A stretch of 64,000 bases of DNA, taken from positions 248,473-312,472 of the forward strand of contig MKTC01000031.1 of assembly GCA_001897535.1 (NCBI GenBank), in the 5' to 3' direction. Below the pieces are notes generated by a model. That model was given only the letters and a program-made list of their open reading frames with translations, made no database searches and was not told the origin of the DNA. Positions within the stretch are counted from its first letter, which is position 1. Every line of letters starts with the position of its first letter. The position numbers and the translations under genes were made by a program. Of this stretch, positions 36,983 to 46,656 are shown piece by piece. Source of the stretch: Bacteroidetes bacterium 37-13. GTDB lineage: Bacteria > Bacteroidota > Bacteroidia > Chitinophagales > LD1.

Positions 36983-37273
36983 TTATGATTTTGAACAGTT
37001 GAAGCAGATATAAAGTAGCATTTTATCATAGCAAAGAATCTATTGTGTAATCTGGGTTAAAACACAATCACACGGAGTTTCTCATTTATCCATTGTAACC
37101 CATAATTTTCTTTAAATTACAATTCCAATTAAATGCCTGCGCTTAATACAAACCTTATATTTTACGTTTTAATAATTCCTGTTTTTGAATACCCTTAATA
37201 TCTCTTACAAAAGCATTTTTTATTATCAAAAACAATAAGGCTATTCTATATTCACCTCAAAATATTAAGAATA

Positions 37274-39004
37274 ATGAACGGTGGAGAAATTATTGCAAAA
37301 ATGCTTCAAAAGCATGGTGTGAAATTTTTGTTTACACTTTGTGGTGGACACGTTTCGCCCATATTTGTTTCAGCACAAAATATAGGAATAAAAGTAGTAG
37401 ATACCAGACACGAAGTAAATGCCGTATTTGCAGCAGATGCTGTTTCGCGGCTTACGGGCATTCCTGCAGTAGCAGTAGTTACTGCGGGACCGGGTGTAAC
37501 AAATACGGTTACGGCAGTTAAAAATGCAGCTTTAGCTCAGTCGCCACTTATTTTATTGGGTGGCGCAGCAGCAACTATTCTTAAAGGCAGAGGCGCTTTG
37601 CAAGATATAGACCAAATGAGTTTTATGCGCTCTGTTTGCAAGGCAAGTTTTACAATTTCAAAAGTAAAACAAATAGTTCCAACCATGGAACACGCTTTTA
37701 GAATTGCACAAGAGGGCGTTCCGGGTCCGGTGTTTGTGGAGTGCCCCATTGATACGCTTTATGGTGAAGAATTAGTTCGCGAATGGTATGGCGCAAAGAG
37801 TAAAGATGTACCTCCGCGCAATTTCCAAGAGCGAATGGTGCAATGGTATATTAACTACCACGCCAAAAAATTGTTTGAAGGAAAAAATGAAGTAAATTTC
37901 AACAATCCAATTCACACGCCTTCGATTCCGCATTACAACGAAGGACAATTAGAAGATGCCGTTGTGCGGATAAAAGCTGCGAAAAAGCCATTGATGTTGG
38001 TTGGTAGCGGAGCCGTGATGAATGCACGAAAAGCAGATGCTTTAGCCGAAGCCATAAAAAAGATTGGTGTTCCTGTTTATTTAAGCGGCATGGGGCGTGG
38101 CTTGCTTGGAAAAGATAACGATTTGCAAATGCGCCACAAACGCAAAAACGCTATTAAAGATGCTGATTTAATTATTCTGGCTGGCGTGCCAAACGATTTT
38201 CGTTTAGACTATGGAAATCACATCGGACACCGCTCTTTTATTTCAATAAACAGGAGCAAAACAGACCTAAACAAAAACAAAAAACCGAGCTTGGGAATAT
38301 TGGCAGATCCGCAAGAATTTTTAATTGCGCTTTCACATAAGATTCAACAAAATTATCCTGATTGGATTACACACTTAAAAAAGAATGATGCCAAACGAGA
38401 AGCTGAGATTGATGCGCAAGCAGCAGCGCCTGTAAATACCGGAATAAACCCAATAAAACTATTTAGAGAATTAGAAAAAAAACTAGACGACAATACCATT
38501 TTAGTTGCCGATGGTGGCGATTTCGTTGGCACTGCGGCTTACACTTTGCGGCCTCGTAGTCCGTTGGGTTGGCTTGACCCTGGCGTGTTTGGAACTTTAG
38601 GCGTTGGCGCTGGTTTTGCCTTAGGTGCAAAATTAGTTCACCCCGAAAAAGATGTTTTTATTATTTACGGTGATGGCAGTGCCGGATACAGTTTAATGGA
38701 ATACGACACTTTTAAGCGATTTAATTTGCCTGTAATTTCAGTAATTGGCAACGATGCTTGCTGGAGTCAAATTGCGCGTGACCAAGTTGAGTTTCTAAAG
38801 AGTGATTGTGCCATGAATCTTTCTCATAGCGATTACCAAATTATTGCAAGAGCCTTTGGAGGCGATGGTGAAAAAGTAGATACTTTAGAGTCCTTTGTTG
38901 CCGCTGTGGACGAAGCGAAAAAAGCAAGTAGAAACGGTACGCCATACATCATAAATGCCATTATTGGAAAAACCGATTTCAGAAAAGGCTCTATTTCGGT
39001 ATAA
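37274..39004 (+). CDS. thiamine diphosphate-dependent enzyme, ILVBL/2-hydroxyacyl-CoA lyase-like
   Basis: A 576-residue ThDP enzyme with the three usual domains. N-terminal pyrimidine-binding part with catalytic Glu in [20 protein letters not shown] and [14 protein letters not shown]; middle domain (about 190-340); C-terminal part with the diphosphate motif [18 protein letters not shown] followed by NDACWSQI. The NDACWSQI segment resembles the ILVBL (acetolactate synthase-like) group more than true acetohydroxyacid synthase, so a carboligase or 2-hydroxyacyl-CoA lyase reaction is more likely than branched amino acid synthesis; there is no small subunit gene. It is intact although surrounded by pseudogenes. 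Confidence 0.88.
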   Translation: MNGGEIIAKMLQKHGVKFLFTLCGGHVSPIFVSAQNIGIKVVDTRHEVNAVFAADAVSRLTGIPAVAVVTAGPGVTNTVTAVKNAALAQSPLILLGGAAATILKGRGALQDIDQMSFMRSVCKASFTISKVKQIVPTMEHAFRIAQEGVPGPVFVECPIDTLYGEELVREWYGAKSKDVPPRNFQERMVQWYINYHAKKLFEGKNEVNFNNPIHTPSIPHYNEGQLEDAVVRIKAAKKPLMLVGSGAVMNARKADALAEAIKKIGVPVYLSGMGRGLLGKDNDLQMRHKRKNAIKDADLIILAGVPNDFRLDYGNHIGHRSFISINRSKTDLNKNKKPSLGILADPQEFLIALSHKIQQNYPDWITHLKKNDAKREAEIDAQAAAPVNTGINPIKLFRELEKKLDDNTILVADGGDFVGTAAYTLRPRSPLGWLDPGVFGTLGVGAGFALGAKLVHPEKDVFIIYGDGSAGYSLMEYDTFKRFNLPVISVIGNDACWSQIARDQVEFLKSDCAMNLSHSDYQIIARAFGGDGEKVDTLESFVAAVDEAKKASRNGTPYIINAIIGKTDFRKGSISV

Positions 39005-39067
39005 AGGTTGCACAACAAAACTTTCTGCTATTAAATTTTAATTTTATTTGCGTGCGTTGAAAATTAT

Positions 39068-39577
39068 ATGCAGCAATTAAACGTACAATACTACCGCAAC
39101 AGAGCTTACCAAAAGAAAAAATCGCTTGCGGCTTTTTTAAAGAAGCTAACGCGAAAACCGCCTAAAGATTTACTAAAACAAGTGAAGGCTGCCGACAAAG
39201 AAGTGTGGCAAGAAATTAGCTGTATTGCTTGCGCTAATTGCTGCAAAACCATGACACCAACATGGAACAAAAATGAAATAAAAAAGGTAGCTGCTTTTGT
39301 AAAAATGGATTACCAAGCCTACTACGATAAATACATTACCGTTGATGAAGACAATGGCGATTTAGTAAACAAAAGCACACCTTGCCAGCACTTAGATTTA
39401 AAAACAAATTTGTGTAAAGTATATGAAGTGCGACCAAAAGATTGCAAGCATTTTCCGCATTTTATCCGCAAAGATTTTACAGACCAAACACAAGTTTATA
39501 CAGAAAACTTGCATCGCTGCCCTGCTACTTTGCTGCTAATAGAAAAATTAAAAAAATCGGTTGAATCCGGCTCTTAA
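39068..39577 (+). CDS. YkgJ family cysteine cluster protein
   Basis: A 169-residue soluble protein with the zinc or iron-sulfur cluster-type Cys set of the YkgJ/UPF0153 family: CIACANCCKTM, then TPCQHLD, NLCKVYEVRPKDCKHFP and a late Cys in LHRCPATL. The exact function of the family is not established. It lies 64 nt behind the ThDP enzyme gene on the same strand and may be co-transcribed. Confidence 0.88.
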   Translation: MQQLNVQYYRNRAYQKKKSLAAFLKKLTRKPPKDLLKQVKAADKEVWQEISCIACANCCKTMTPTWNKNEIKKVAAFVKMDYQAYYDKYITVDEDNGDLVNKSTPCQHLDLKTNLCKVYEVRPKDCKHFPHFIRKDFTDQTQVYTENLHRCPATLLLIEKLKKSVESGS

Positions 39578-39632
39578 CAATACTTCTTTCTTACAATTTG
39601 GATTAGCCCAAATAGAGAACAACATTTTTAAC

Positions 39633-39640
39633 TACCTTTG
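39633..39640 (+). promoter_or_regulatory. -7 promoter element of the restriction gene
   Basis: TACCTTTG, a full TAnnTTTG match, ending 5 nt before the ATG of the restriction endonuclease gene (39646). The transcript would be nearly leaderless. No clear TTG at the -33 position. Confidence 0.45.
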
Positions 39641-39645
39641 GTATT

Positions 39646-40418
39646 ATGAATTATTGGACAGAATTAAGTATAGATTATGCTAACCAACGGAGTTGCTTGG
39701 ACGACCTTTTTCAGGTTTATCCAAGAAGGTATCAGAGATATTAACAAAGAGCGTTGGGCAAATATTGAGAAAGCATTTAAAAAGAAAAACAACGATGCTT
39801 TAATTCGTGAACTCCTGAAATTTGAACTTTTCCCAATTAAAGATAGTTACATAGCTTATTTAAAACGTGATGCTTCGGCTATTGAAAGAAATCCAAAAAC
39901 TATAAACAGAATTTGCGGACGATTGTATGAAATGGGATTGGATAAAATCTTTGAACGTTGTAGCGAACCCAAAGAAACTAACCGACAAATTGGACCATTT
40001 TTCAGACGTTGGTTAAACTCAAAAGCGTTAGGTATTCAACCCGTTTCGCTTGATGAGTTTACCCCAAAAAAAAGATGCAATTCTGAACGGAAGCGACAAG
40101 CAGTTAATGGATTTTGCTTCAAGCGAACTAAATTACAAACACAACAAAGGGCTTGATTTTATCGGTCGTTTTAACGGCAAATATGTAATTGGCGAAGCCA
40201 AATTTCTTACTGACTTTGGCGGAAATCAAAACGCACAATTCAATGACGCTATCAGCACCGTTCAAGCGAAAAATGTAAAGGCAATGAAAATTGCCATTCT
40301 TGACGGAGTTTTATACATCAAAGGGAAAAACAAGATGTATAAAGACATAACCACTACCTACAAAGACCTTAACATAATGAGCAGTTTAGTGTTGCGTGAA
40401 TTTTTATATCAATTGTAG
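39646..40418 (+). pseudogene. type II restriction endonuclease, Tsp45I-like, frameshifted
   Basis: Start ATG 39646 (MNYWTELSIDYANQRSCLDD). The frame is lost at 39721-39725, where relatives have a few more residues after VYP, so about 8 nt are missing. The next frame runs through RDINKERWANIEKAF and YLKRDASAIERNPKTINRIC to the A8 run 40066-40073; with A7 it would continue into KKDAILNGSDKQLMDFASSE. The third part has the likely catalytic PD-(D/E)xK core: GLDFIGRFNGKYVIGEAKFL. From memory this resembles the Tsp45I family (GTSAC). Non-functional as written. A DNA methylase gene follows at 40482. Confidence 0.75.
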
Positions 40419-40481
40419 CGAAGCGTAAATTACGAACACCAATGAAAATTAAAAAAACTTAGTGAGTAAATCTAAAATTCT

Positions 40482-41658
40482 ATGCAGTTATACTACCCAA
40501 ATAAAAAATCGGAACAGGAAATATTTGACAGTATTCCCAACATTGAGTTGGTGCAACTAAACGATAGTGTTAATCCGAATTTACTCATTCATTCCAACAA
40601 TTTAATTGCTTTAAAACAACTCATCACAAAATACAATCTTGCAGGTAAAATTGATTTGATTTATATTGACCCACCTTTTGCAACTAACAATACTTTCACG
40701 ATTACAAACGGTAGAGCAAATACAATCAGTAACAGTTCAAACGGGACAATAGCATATACCGACACTTTGAAAGTGTTTTGACTTCATTGAATTTATTCGT
40801 GAACGGTTGGTGCTTTTGAAAATGTTGCTTTCCGATAAATGTTCAATTTATCTGCATATTGATTACAAAATCGGGCATTATGTAAAAGTGGTAATGGACG
40901 AAATTTTCGGCATTGAAAATTTCCGAAATGACATTACACGAGTGAAATGTAACCCGAAAAACTTTGCACGAAAAGGTTACGGAAATATTAAAGATTTGAT
41001 TTTGTTTTATTCCAAATCCGACAACTTAATTTGGAACGAACCTAAAACGCCATACACCGAAGAAGATAAAATAAAACTGTTTCCCAAAACCGACAAAGAC
41101 GGCAGGCGTTACACTACAATTCCGTTGCACGCACCGGGCGAAACACAAAACGGAAATACATCAAAAGCGTTTAAAGGGATTTTGCCACCATCGGGCAGAT
41201 ATTGGCGAAGCAATGTGGAAGTGTTGGAACAATGGGACAATGACGGCTTAATTGAGTGGAACGACAACGGAAATCCACGCAAGAAAATTTATTTTGACGA
41301 GCAGGAAGGAAAACGTATGCAAGACATTTGGGAATTTAAAGGCCCACAATATCCTGTTTATCCAACCGAAAAAAACTCTGATTTATTGGATATTATCGTT
41401 AAGACATCATCAAACGAGAATAGTATTGTTCTTGACTGTTTTGCAGGCTCAGGGACAACTTTAAAATCAGCACAAACAAACGGCAGACAATGGATTGGAA
41501 TTGACTAATCAGACGAAGCAATTAAGGCAATCACGACAAAACTTGACACCGTAGAGGGCGACTTATTCGTTTCAAAATCGGACTACAAATTATTGGCAGA
41601 AAAAGATAGCAACATCTTACAGCAACCTACGATAACAGTAGATAATACAACAAACTAA
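40482..41658 (+). pseudogene. DNA adenine methyltransferase (beta class), frameshift and nonsense
   Basis: Partner methylase of the preceding nuclease. Motif IV IYIDPPF comes first (near residue 65) and the AdoMet motif I VLDCFAGSGTTL comes last, the beta-class N6-adenine order. The frame breaks at the T4 run 40776-40779; with T3 it reads KVFDFIEFIRERLVLLKMLL. A second lesion is TAA at 41506-41508 in WIGID-stop-SDEAIKA, where one C-to-T change from CAA would explain it; the frame then continues 49 codons to a stop at 41658. Without the repairs no active methylase can be made. Confidence 0.8.
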
Positions 41659-41689
41659 TATGTGTTTCTAAATCCAAAATAATATTTCC

Positions 41690-44545
41690 TTACTTACTCA
41701 ACATCATACTTTTCTTCTTGTACAAACTTCTAAACCAAGGATCGTACAAGTCTGTAATAAAGCGAATTGCTTCACCTGTTGATTTCATTTCAGGACCTAA
41801 TTCGCGAGAAACTCCCGGGAATTTATCAAAGCTAAACACAGGCTCTTTTACTGCATAACCAATTAGGCGTTTGTAGTAAGTAAAGTCTTTAATCTTGTTT
41901 TCCCCAAGCATAATTTTTGTTGCATAATTTAAGTATGGAACGCCATACGCTTTGCAAATAAATGGTGTAGTTCTGCTGGCGCGTGGATTCGCTTCAATCA
42001 CATAAACTTTCTCATTTTTAATCGCAAATTGAACATTGATTAACCCACGAATATTTAGTGCTTTTGCAATTCTGCGGGTGTACTCGCGCATATCGTGTTG
42101 CACCTTCTCGCTAAGGTTGTAAGGCGGCAACATGGCATTGCTATCTCCACTGTGAATACCAGCCGGCTCAATGTGTTCCATCACGCCCATAATTTCAACT
42201 TGTTCGCCATCGTAAATAGCATCAATTTCAGCTTCATCTGCGCGGTCGAGAAAATGGTCTATTAGAATATTATTATCAGGGAAAAACTTCAAAATTCCAA
42301 TAACACTTTTGGTTAATTCTTCATCGTTAATTACAATTCTCATGCGCTGCCCGCCAAGTACATAACTTGGGCGAACCAAAACCGGATAACCTACGCGGTG
42401 CGCCACTTCCAAAGCCTCTTCTGCATCTTTCGCTGCACCATAATCGGGATATGGAATTTCTAATTCTTTCAATAAATCACTAAAACGCTCGCGGTCTTCG
42501 GCAATATCCATTGCATCATAAGATGAACCAAAAATTCGCACACCACTTTCGTGTAAATTCTTAGAAAGTTTTAAAGCGGTTTGCCCGCCCAACTGCACAA
42601 TTACGCCTTCAGGTTTTTCGTGTGTAATTAACTCACGCAAATGTTCCCAAAACACTGGTTCAAAATAAAGTTTATCAGCAATATCAGGATCTGTTGAAAC
42701 AGTTTCCGGATTGCAGTTCATCATTATGGCTTCGTAACCTGCTTCTTTAATGGCAAGCACGCCATGCACACAGCAATAATCAAACTCAATGCCTTGCCCA
42801 ATTCTATTTGGTCCGGAGCCAAGTACTATAATTTTTTTCTTTGCTGAAACATTGCTTTCGTTCGTTGCTACTTTTGTTTGTAAAGGTGCTTTTTCAAACG
42901 AAGAATAATAATATGGTGTAAGCGCTTCAAACTCTGCGGCACAAGTATCTACTAATTTAAAAACACGCTTAATTCCCAAAATTTTAGTTCTGTAATTGTA
43001 AACTTCATCTTCAGTTGTTTTGGTTAGGTAAGCAATTTGTAAATCGCTATAGCCTTTTTCTTTCAGCATTTGCATTTCATCATTGGAAATGCTGTGTAGT
43101 TCACGTTTTCTGTATTCGCGTTCAATATCAACCAACTCCATTATTTGGTTTAAAAACCAAGGGTCAATGTGTGTAGCATCTTGAATTGTTTTTAAAGGCA
43201 CGCCCAATTTCAGCGCATCATACAATCTAAATATTCTATCCCACGAAGCATTGGTAATTCCTTGCAGCATATCTTCGGGGCTTACCCATTGTTTGCCATC
43301 GCTGCCTAAGCCAATGCGGTTGTTTTCAAGCGACTGACATGCTTTTTGAAGTGCTTCTTGAAAACTTCTGCCAATTCCCATCACTTCTCCAACAGCTTTC
43401 ATTTGCAACCCTAAAGTGCTGTCGCAACCTTGAAATTTATCGAAATTCCAGCGTGGAATTTTTACAATTACATAATCTAAAGCAGGTTCAAAAAAGGCTG
43501 AAGTAGTTTTGGTGATTTGATTCTTCAATTCATCTAAAGTGTAGCCAATAGCAAGCTTTGCGGCAATTTTTGCAATAGGATAACCGGTTGCTTTACTTGC
43601 CAAGGCCGAAGAGCGCGATACACGCGGATTCATTTCAATGGAAATAATTTCTTCCGTTTCAGGATTTACTGAAAACTGAATATTGCAACCACCGGCAAAA
43701 CCGGGCAAATCGGTAATCATTGTTTTTGCATAGTTGCGCATGCGCTGGTAAACCGTATCGCTCAATGTCATGGCAGGTGCAACTGTAATCGAATCACCTG
43801 TGTGAATTCCCATTGGGTCAAAATTCTCCACCGTACATATCACTACAAAATTTCCAATGCTATCTTTCATCACTTCCAACTCATATTCTTTCCAACCAAG
43901 CACTGCTTTTTCAACCAATACCTCGTGAACCGGAGAGGCTTCTAAGCCGCGGTTTAATTTCTCATCAAACTCCTCTTTGGTGTGTACAAAAGAACCGCCT
44001 GTGCCGCCTAAAGTATATGAAGGACGAATTACCAATGGGAATCCTGTTTTTTGTGCAGCTTCTTTACCTTCTAAAAATGAATTGCAGGTAATTCCAGGTG
44101 CAACATGAATGCCCAATTCAAGCATCCACTTGCGATACTCTTCTCTGTCTTCAGTTTTTTGTATGGCTTTGGCATCGGCACCAAGCACTTTTACATTGTA
44201 CTTTTGCCAAATTTTCAGTTCATCGGCTTCCATGTACAAATTCAATGCTGTTTGTCCGCCCATTGTTGGCAACACGGCATCAATACTATTGTCGCGCTGT
44301 TGTTGCTCTTCTAAAATTTTTACCACACTTTCAATTGAAATTGGCTGCAAATACACATTGTCAGCAACCAACGGATCGGTCATTATTGTTGCAGGATTAC
44401 TGTTTAAAAGTGTTACTTGAATTCCTTCTTCGCGCAAGCTGCGTGCTGCTTGTGAACCCGAATAGTCGAACTCACATGCTTGACCAATAATAATGGGACC
44501 TGAACCTAAAATTAAAACGTGCTTAATGGAATTGTCGCGTGGCAT
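41690..44545 (-). CDS. carB: carbamoyl phosphate synthase, large subunit (without MGS domain)
   Basis: Makes carbamoyl phosphate from bicarbonate, ammonia and two ATP for pyrimidines and arginine. Two homologous halves each carry the opening block ([40 protein letters not shown]) and an ATP-grasp region ([40 protein letters not shown]). The protein ends at residue 951 soon after [20 protein letters not shown]; the roughly 120-140-residue C-terminal methylglyoxal-synthase-like regulatory domain of the E. coli enzyme (1073 residues) is absent. I believe this shorter form is common in Bacteroidota. The small subunit is not in the window. Confidence 0.96.
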   Translation of the reverse strand: MPRDNSIKHVLILGSGPIIIGQACEFDYSGSQAARSLREEGIQVTLLNSNPATIMTDPLVADNVYLQPISIESVVKILEEQQQRDNSIDAVLPTMGGQTALNLYMEADELKIWQKYNVKVLGADAKAIQKTEDREEYRKWMLELGIHVAPGITCNSFLEGKEAAQKTGFPLVIRPSYTLGGTGGSFVHTKEEFDEKLNRGLEASPVHEVLVEKAVLGWKEYELEVMKDSIGNFVVICTVENFDPMGIHTGDSITVAPAMTLSDTVYQRMRNYAKTMITDLPGFAGGCNIQFSVNPETEEIISIEMNPRVSRSSALASKATGYPIAKIAAKLAIGYTLDELKNQITKTTSAFFEPALDYVIVKIPRWNFDKFQGCDSTLGLQMKAVGEVMGIGRSFQEALQKACQSLENNRIGLGSDGKQWVSPEDMLQGITNASWDRIFRLYDALKLGVPLKTIQDATHIDPWFLNQIMELVDIEREYRKRELHSISNDEMQMLKEKGYSDLQIAYLTKTTEDEVYNYRTKILGIKRVFKLVDTCAAEFEALTPYYYSSFEKAPLQTKVATNESNVSAKKKIIVLGSGPNRIGQGIEFDYCCVHGVLAIKEAGYEAIMMNCNPETVSTDPDIADKLYFEPVFWEHLRELITHEKPEGVIVQLGGQTALKLSKNLHESGVRIFGSSYDAMDIAEDRERFSDLLKELEIPYPDYGAAKDAEEALEVAHRVGYPVLVRPSYVLGGQRMRIVINDEELTKSVIGILKFFPDNNILIDHFLDRADEAEIDAIYDGEQVEIMGVMEHIEPAGIHSGDSNAMLPPYNLSEKVQHDMREYTRRIAKALNIRGLINVQFAIKNEKVYVIEANPRASRTTPFICKAYGVPYLNYATKIMLGENKIKDFTYYKRLIGYAVKEPVFSFDKFPGVSRELGPEMKSTGEAIRFITDLYDPWFRSLYKKKSMMLSK

Positions 44546-44716
44546 CTGTTTCTATTTTTAATAATGAGCAATTGTGAAAGTTTGAAGATGCTACTTCAAA
44601 AAAATCGCGCAAAGATAAGGGTAAACAAATTGTATTGAAAGAGAAATGTTTTCCCGCAATGTGGATTGTATTTCTTTGAAATGAATTTTTGTGCGCCATA
44701 TTTGCCCTTTACATTT

Positions 44717-45886
44717 ATGGAAAGTGATTTGTTGATTCTGATTGTAGTAGGCGTTTTGAGTGCATTGTATCTGTTTATGATACTGTTTTTTTTGATTTTT
44801 TGGTTGAAACAAAAGCGTTTCCAACCTTCAACCAAAACTGCAAAAGAAGTTTCTGTTACGATTGTTGTTCCTGTTCGCAACGAAGAAAAAGGAATTAAAG
44901 AATGTATTGAAAGCCTTTTTAACCAAACCTATCCTAAATATTTATACGAAGTGATTGTGGTGGACGATTACAGCACAGACGACACCCGCAAAATTATGCG
45001 CGAAATGGATATTCCTGCACTTCGCCTTTTCGATTTACAACAATACTTAGGCAACAGAGGAGAGAAAAAGCCTAACAAAAAAGAAGCAATTTCAATTGGT
45101 ATTAAAAATGCACAAGGTGATTTAATAATTACCACCGATGGCGATTGTTTGCGCAGTGAAAATTGGCTGCACACGATGGTAGATTATTTTGTGAATAATA
45201 ACTATAAACTTATTACTGCACCTGTAGTAATTAAACCGGCATTTACGCCACTGCAAATATTGCAGCAAGCCGATGTGATGACTTTGATGGGAATAACCGC
45301 AGCCACCATTACAGCAGGCAAGCCAACTATGTGCAGTGGAGCAAATTTAATGTATGCCAAAGAAACTTTTTTAGAACTTGAAGGCTTTAAAGGAAATCAC
45401 GATGTGCCTTCGGGAGATGATATTTTTTTAATGCAAAAAGTGCATGAAAAATATGCTGATGGAATTGGTTTTGTGAAGCATTTTGATGCTGCTGTTTTCA
45501 CGCTGCCGGAAAAAGGATTGTTTAAGTTTTTGGGGCAAAGAATTCGCTGGGTGAGCAAAAGTGTTGGCTATGCAAATTGGTGGGTAAAACTACAACTGCT
45601 TTTTGCCTATTTATTTAATGTGTTAGTGATTGCCGCAGTAGCCTATTCTATTACAAAATTTATATACACACAAGAAAAATTTGCGCTTCTACCGGGTGCA
45701 ATCGCATTAGGATCAAAATTATTTGCAGACTTAATTTTTTGTATTCCCGTGTTTCACTTTTTCAAAAAAATATGGTTGGCACTCTTGCTTCCATTTATTG
45801 AAGTGCTGCACATTTTCTATATTTCATTTATTGGCATCATCAGTCTTAGCGGGCGCTATCGCTGGAGAGGAAGAAAAGTGAGTTGA
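44717..45886 (+). CDS. family 2 glycosyltransferase, membrane-bound
   Basis: A 389-residue inner-membrane enzyme from ATG 44717 (MESDLLILIVVGVL); an upstream TTG- or ATG-led extension lacks a hydrophobic N-terminus pattern and was dropped. One N-terminal helix, then a GT-A domain: VTIVVPVRNEEKGIKECIES, VVDDYSTDDT, ITTDGDC, then GQRIRWVSKS (the QxxRW motif of processive GT2 enzymes), and three to four C-terminal helices. It would add sugars to a polymer or lipid carrier on the cytosolic face. Divergent from carB; sugar unknown. Confidence 0.9.
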   Translation: MESDLLILIVVGVLSALYLFMILFFLIFWLKQKRFQPSTKTAKEVSVTIVVPVRNEEKGIKECIESLFNQTYPKYLYEVIVVDDYSTDDTRKIMREMDIPALRLFDLQQYLGNRGEKKPNKKEAISIGIKNAQGDLIITTDGDCLRSENWLHTMVDYFVNNNYKLITAPVVIKPAFTPLQILQQADVMTLMGITAATITAGKPTMCSGANLMYAKETFLELEGFKGNHDVPSGDDIFLMQKVHEKYADGIGFVKHFDAAVFTLPEKGLFKFLGQRIRWVSKSVGYANWWVKLQLLFAYLFNVLVIAAVAYSITKFIYTQEKFALLPGAIALGSKLFADLIFCIPVFHFFKKIWLALLLPFIEVLHIFYISFIGIISLSGRYRWRGRKVS

Positions 45887-45890
45887 GGAA

Positions 45891-46556
45891 TTATTTCAGT
45901 GTTTCCAAAATTTGATTGTAGCTAATTATTTCAGGCTCTTTAATCTTATGTGGAAAGTTATTCAATAGATTTTTGGCTTCTTCGGCTGTGGCAAAATTTC
46001 CGGCAACCAACAAAAAGGCTTTCCCTGCATTTGTGGTTCTACCTAAATTCACAAAAGCGCCACAACATTCTTTTAGTTTTTTAGCTACTAAAGCCGCTTC
46101 GGCATAATTAGTAAACGAACCAATTTTTACTCCAAATCTATTTGCAAATTGTGCTGAATCACTTGCTTTAATCACATACCACAAAGGCTCACCTTTTATT
46201 ACTTTAATTTGAACTTTTGCTATTCCTCTATCTAAAAAATCAAGGTCTTTAGCTATTTGCTGCGTAACATCAATAATTCTATTTCGCGCGTAAGGGCCTC
46301 TATCATTAACGGTAGCAATTACATATTTCCCATTATTCAAATTGGTAATTTCTACTTTGGTGCCAAGCGGCAAAGTGCGATGCGCACAAGTGTAACTATC
46401 GTTGTTTAAATGATGACCATTTGCGGTTTTCCTACCATGAAATTTCTGGTGATAGAAAGATGCAATTCCTACTTGAGTTTCTTGCGATTTCAGTGCTATT
46501 ACTGAAAACACACAAACCATCAAAGCACATCGTTTTATGTTCTTTCTGATGTTCAA
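45891..46556 (-). CDS. RlpA-like septal lytic transglycosylase with SPOR domain
   Basis: A 221-residue exported protein (signal peptide about 1-24). The double-psi beta-barrel reads VGIASFYHQKFHGRKTANGH, then TLPLGTKVEITNLNNGKYVI and VNDRGPYARNRIIDVTQQIA, whose Asp is the catalytic residue of RlpA enzymes. The C-terminal SPOR domain (about 145-215, FGVKIGSFTNYAEAALVAKK) binds denuded septal glycan. It should act in peptidoglycan cleavage at division. Convergent with the glycosyltransferase, 4 nt apart. Confidence 0.91.
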   Translation of the reverse strand: MNIRKNIKRCALMVCVFSVIALKSQETQVGIASFYHQKFHGRKTANGHHLNNDSYTCAHRTLPLGTKVEITNLNNGKYVIATVNDRGPYARNRIIDVTQQIAKDLDFLDRGIAKVQIKVIKGEPLWYVIKASDSAQFANRFGVKIGSFTNYAEAALVAKKLKECCGAFVNLGRTTNAGKAFLLVAGNFATAEEAKNLLNNFPHKIKEPEIISYNQILETLK

Positions 46557-46656
46557 ATCAATACGAAAGTAATAAAAGCCGCTTGAATGTTAATTATATT
46601 AAGATTTTTTTAAAAGCAGAATGTTGTAAAAAAAAACATACACATAAAAACAATAT

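Noticed and set aside
37274..39004. Acetolactate synthase IlvB
   Set aside because: The C-terminal ThDP region resembles the ILVBL group more closely, and no ilvN, ilvC or ilvD gene is adjacent.
36527..41658. Prophage
   Set aside because: Only one phage-like gene fragment is present, with no integrase, structural or lysis genes, and two ordinary metabolic genes lie between the broken ones.
39646..41658. Programmed frameshifting in the restriction and methylase genes
   Set aside because: There are two or more unrelated lesions per gene, including a deletion and a nonsense codon, and no slippery-site plus structure arrangement was seen.
44098..44490. 130-codon plus-strand open frame across carB
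   Set aside because: It lies antisense to a strongly conserved part of carB and its composition is that of a shadow frame.
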